DNA of 64,000 bases, taken from the NCBI GenBank assembly GCA_045634365.1, contig JAZRAC010000066.1, positions 1 through 64,000 on the forward strand, in the 5' to 3' direction. Made by a program: the position numbers and the translations under genes. The notes under the pieces are model-generated. The model saw only the letters and a list, made by a program, of their open reading frames with translations. It had not been told where the DNA came from and did no database searches. The DNA comes from HGM04593 sp045634365 (lineage in GTDB: Bacteria; Bacteroidota; Bacteroidia; Bacteroidales; Bacteroidaceae). The first letter of the stretch is position 1, and each line of letters starts with the position of its first letter. Below, piece after piece: positions 62,480 to 64,000 of this stretch.

Positions 62480-62820
62480 TACCATATATAATAGTACAGT
62501 GTATGCTACTCTCGGGCGGACAGGTATTTTTGAAGTTCGCCTTGATGAGAATGGAACAGTTCAGCTGGTCGTGGAGTTACTTTCACAGCCTGCTCACCAA
62601 TTGGCGTTTCCTTGCCTGTGGAATATGCTACGGAGTGGGCTCCGTACTATGGATGTACATACTTAAAAATTTTCCGTTCAGCATAGCCTACCCTCTGGTC
62701 AGCATAAGCTATGTTATTGGAATATTTGCAGCAGTCATATTCTTCCACGAGCAGGTACCCTTAACTCGCTGGTTGGGCGTATTATTGATTATGGGCGGCT
62801 GTTGTTTAATTGTAAAATAA
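62467..62820 (+). CDS. Small four-helix membrane transporter (EamA/SMR-like)
   Basis: 117 residues, start overlapping the preceding gene by 13 bp. Four hydrophobic helices: about 5-22, 37-57, 65-85 and 95-115. The pattern GGQVFLKFAL in helix 1, AYPLVSISYVIGIFAAVIFFHEQVPLTRWLGVLLIMGG at the end (split: helix 3 start AYPLVSISY, loop FFHEQVPLTRW, helix 4 GVLLIMGG) is that of SMR/EamA half-size transporters such as ArnE/ArnF. Such proteins flip small lipid or drug substrates as dimers. Placement inside the operon suggests a role in moving the polyene or its carrier across the inner membrane; not known from the best-described clusters. Confidence 0.82.
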   Translation: MWKLIPYIIVQCMLLSGGQVFLKFALMRMEQFSWSWSYFHSLLTNWRFLACGICYGVGSVLWMYILKNFPFSIAYPLVSISYVIGIFAAVIFFHEQVPLTRWLGVLLIMGGCCLIVK

Positions 62821-62829
62821 GAGATTACT

Positions 62830-63453
62830 ATGAGAAAATTTGCACTTATAATATTTACCATATTAGGATTGAGCCTCCACTCCTATGCTCAAACTATCAA
62901 TCAAGAGGAACTTATTGCCAAGGTCAACCAAGCAGCCGGCAATATAAAATCGTTGGAGTGCGAATTCACTCAAACAAAACATATATCTCTTCTCAAAGAC
63001 AAAATGCTGTCGAGCGGAAAGATGTATTACAACAGCAACAATAAATTACGTTGGGAGTATATCTCTCCATATAAATACTGCTTCATCCTGAACGACACAA
63101 AGGTATCTTTGGCCTCATCGACAAAAAAAGATGTCATTGATATTAAAAACAACCAGATGTTTCAGGAGATTGTGAAAATAATGATGAACAGCGTTACAGG
63201 CAGATGTCTGTCGAGCTCCTCCGATTTTAGAGTGAGCGTCACGGTCGATGGCGAGAGAACCATCGCAGTGCTCTACCCTAAAAAGAAGAATTTAAGACAA
63301 CTATTCTCGAACATCACTCTGCGCTTCAACGCCGACTATTCGATGATTGAAACAGTGGAGCTATTCGAGAAAAGTGGCGACAAGACAGAAATTAAATTGA
63401 TAAGCCCCAAATTGAATGGAGAAATCAATGAGAGTGTGTTTGCTATTGATTAG
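62830..63453 (+). CDS. LolA-like outer-membrane lipoprotein carrier
   Basis: 207 residues with a signal peptide (LIIFTILGLSLHSYAQ). LolA fold pattern: IKSLECEFTQTKHI then SSGKMYYNSNNKLRWEY, a strand pair forming the hydrophobic cavity. In aryl polyene clusters a LolA-like protein is a standard component and is thought to carry the polyene lipid through the periplasm. 9 bp after the transporter gene; overlaps the next gene by 26 bp. Confidence 0.88.
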   Translation: MRKFALIIFTILGLSLHSYAQTINQEELIAKVNQAAGNIKSLECEFTQTKHISLLKDKMLSSGKMYYNSNNKLRWEYISPYKYCFILNDTKVSLASSTKKDVIDIKNNQMFQEIVKIMMNSVTGRCLSSSSDFRVSVTVDGERTIAVLYPKKKNLRQLFSNITLRFNADYSMIETVELFEKSGDKTEIKLISPKLNGEINESVFAID

Positions 63454-63874
63454 CCTCATATTCGGCCTTTCGCTTGCAAAAGCCGACAATGAATGTTCAT
63501 TCTTCCCGACAGACGAAGGGGAGAGAAGAGAATATACAAGCACAATACAATTTAACCGCAACACACTTTCGGGAATATGTATAGTTAAGAAAGAAGAGAA
63601 TAAATATATAGGAACATTTATTAACGAATTCGGGATAAAAGCATTCGACTTTATATACGACCACAGGAAGAAGAGTGTAAAAATCCTCAACACCATAGAA
63701 TTCATAAATAAGTGGTACATAAAAAGAGTGATAAAAAAAGACTTGAAGTTCTTATTCACCAATAAACAGAACTTCAAGAAGAGAAAGAGAGAAGTTGAGT
63801 ATAACGACAGTTGCGCTATATTAACAAACAACAAATACAACATACAATATAGTTTCACCCCCCTTATAAAGTAA
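63428..63874 (+). CDS. Exported protein of unknown function downstream of the LolA-like gene
   Basis: 148 residues from the ATG at 63428, inside the end of the LolA-like gene. Signal peptide (CLLLISLIFGLSLAKA), then a beta-rich domain (TSTIQFNRNTLSGICIVKK, YIGTFINEFGIKAFDF) and a basic middle (KKDLKFLFTNKQNFKKRKREVEY). No lipobox fits well. A small periplasmic protein or lipoprotein at this place is usual in aryl polyene operons. Confidence 0.7.
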   Translation: MRVCLLLISLIFGLSLAKADNECSFFPTDEGERREYTSTIQFNRNTLSGICIVKKEENKYIGTFINEFGIKAFDFIYDHRKKSVKILNTIEFINKWYIKRVIKKDLKFLFTNKQNFKKRKREVEYNDSCAILTNNKYNIQYSFTPLIK

Positions 63875-63880
63875 AATACT

Positions 63881-64000
63881 ATGAAACTACTAAACGACTT
63901 TTTCACCATCAGTTCATCGACCGAGAATGGCAACGAGCTTATATACAACATACACTTGAACAAAGAGCATTTCATATATGCCGCCCACTTTCCCGGCAAC
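63881..64000 (+). CDS. Beta-hydroxyacyl dehydratase-like hotdog protein (5' end only)
   Basis: 40 codons before the right edge. Sequence ends with IYAAHFPGN, which matches the HFPGxPxxPG motif of FabA/FabZ-like dehydratases (ApeI-type), preceded by a beta strand. It starts 6 bp after the previous stop, in the same operon; the rest is off-window. Confidence 0.7.
   Translation, partial: MKLLNDFFTISSSTENGNELIYNIHLNKEHFIYAAHFPGN

Overview
The window looks like a chromosomal segment of a gut or rumen-type Bacteroidales bacterium. The pointers are promoters of the Bacteroidetes TAnnTTTG -7 type with no obvious Shine-Dalgarno sequences, large secreted glycoside hydrolases, a BspA-like leucine-rich-repeat protein, a membrane-anchored MurF, a carboxynorspermidine dehydrogenase next to recA, and a tyrosine ammonia-lyase/aryl-polyene operon of the flexirubin kind. 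Genus cannot be fixed from the sequence alone.

Layout. 1-2.0 kb: the 5' two-thirds or so of a nuclease-methyltransferase restriction-modification gene, an intergenic stretch with hairpins, and tRNA-Ser(TGA). 2.1-11.4 kb: housekeeping and envelope genes (endonuclease IV, a PiT/PhoU-like phosphate transporter, a DcaP-like porin, an AraC regulator, a SIMPL protein, MutS2). 11.5-19.2 kb: a modular secreted GH31 enzyme with dockerin and cohesin-like modules, a 1.6-kb gene-less stretch made largely of repeats plus a structured RNA, and a BspA-like protein that also ends in a dockerin-like repeat. 19.2-23.6 kb: alpha/beta hydrolase, MurF and Ddl (peptidoglycan precursors), split by a dispersed repeat. 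24.5-28.6 kb: a GH2 beta-galactosidase with an N-terminal beta-trefoil lectin part. 29.1-35.1 kb: an O-antigen-ligase-like TPR membrane protein and a secreted protein, both AT-rich, followed by a macroglobulin-like/Sel1 protein. 35.2-50.8 kb: CstA, a GH109-like oxidoreductase-fold protein, a TonB-domain protein, RecQ-RecJ, a long-chain acyl-CoA ligase, the CASDH-recA-C1 peptidase operon and dnaK. 51.0-64.0 kb: one same-strand operon that runs off the right edge.

The last region is the most coherent system. Tyrosine ammonia-lyase would make p-coumarate as the aryl starter. Two acyl carrier proteins, three Cys-containing ketosynthases, a Cys-less chain-length-factor-like KS, a Cys-less half-KS, a ketoreductase, hotdog dehydratases and a thioesterase would build and release a conjugated polyene chain. 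A methyltransferase would decorate the aryl head, and an LpxL-like acyltransferase, a small four-helix transporter and a LolA-like carrier would place the product in the outer membrane. The acyl-activating ligase and the large exporter expected for such clusters are not inside the window.

Beyond genes, the main signals are: a 308-bp direct repeat pair, each copy ending in an outward-reading promoter; a second dispersed repeat family with three copies, one inverted; a MITE-like 122-bp inverted-repeat element; an 82-83-bp tandem repeat; and a full sigma-54-type -24/-12 promoter overlapped by an 8-bp inverted repeat just upstream of dnaK. All functional statements are from reading the sequence and knowledge of the families; no searches were run.
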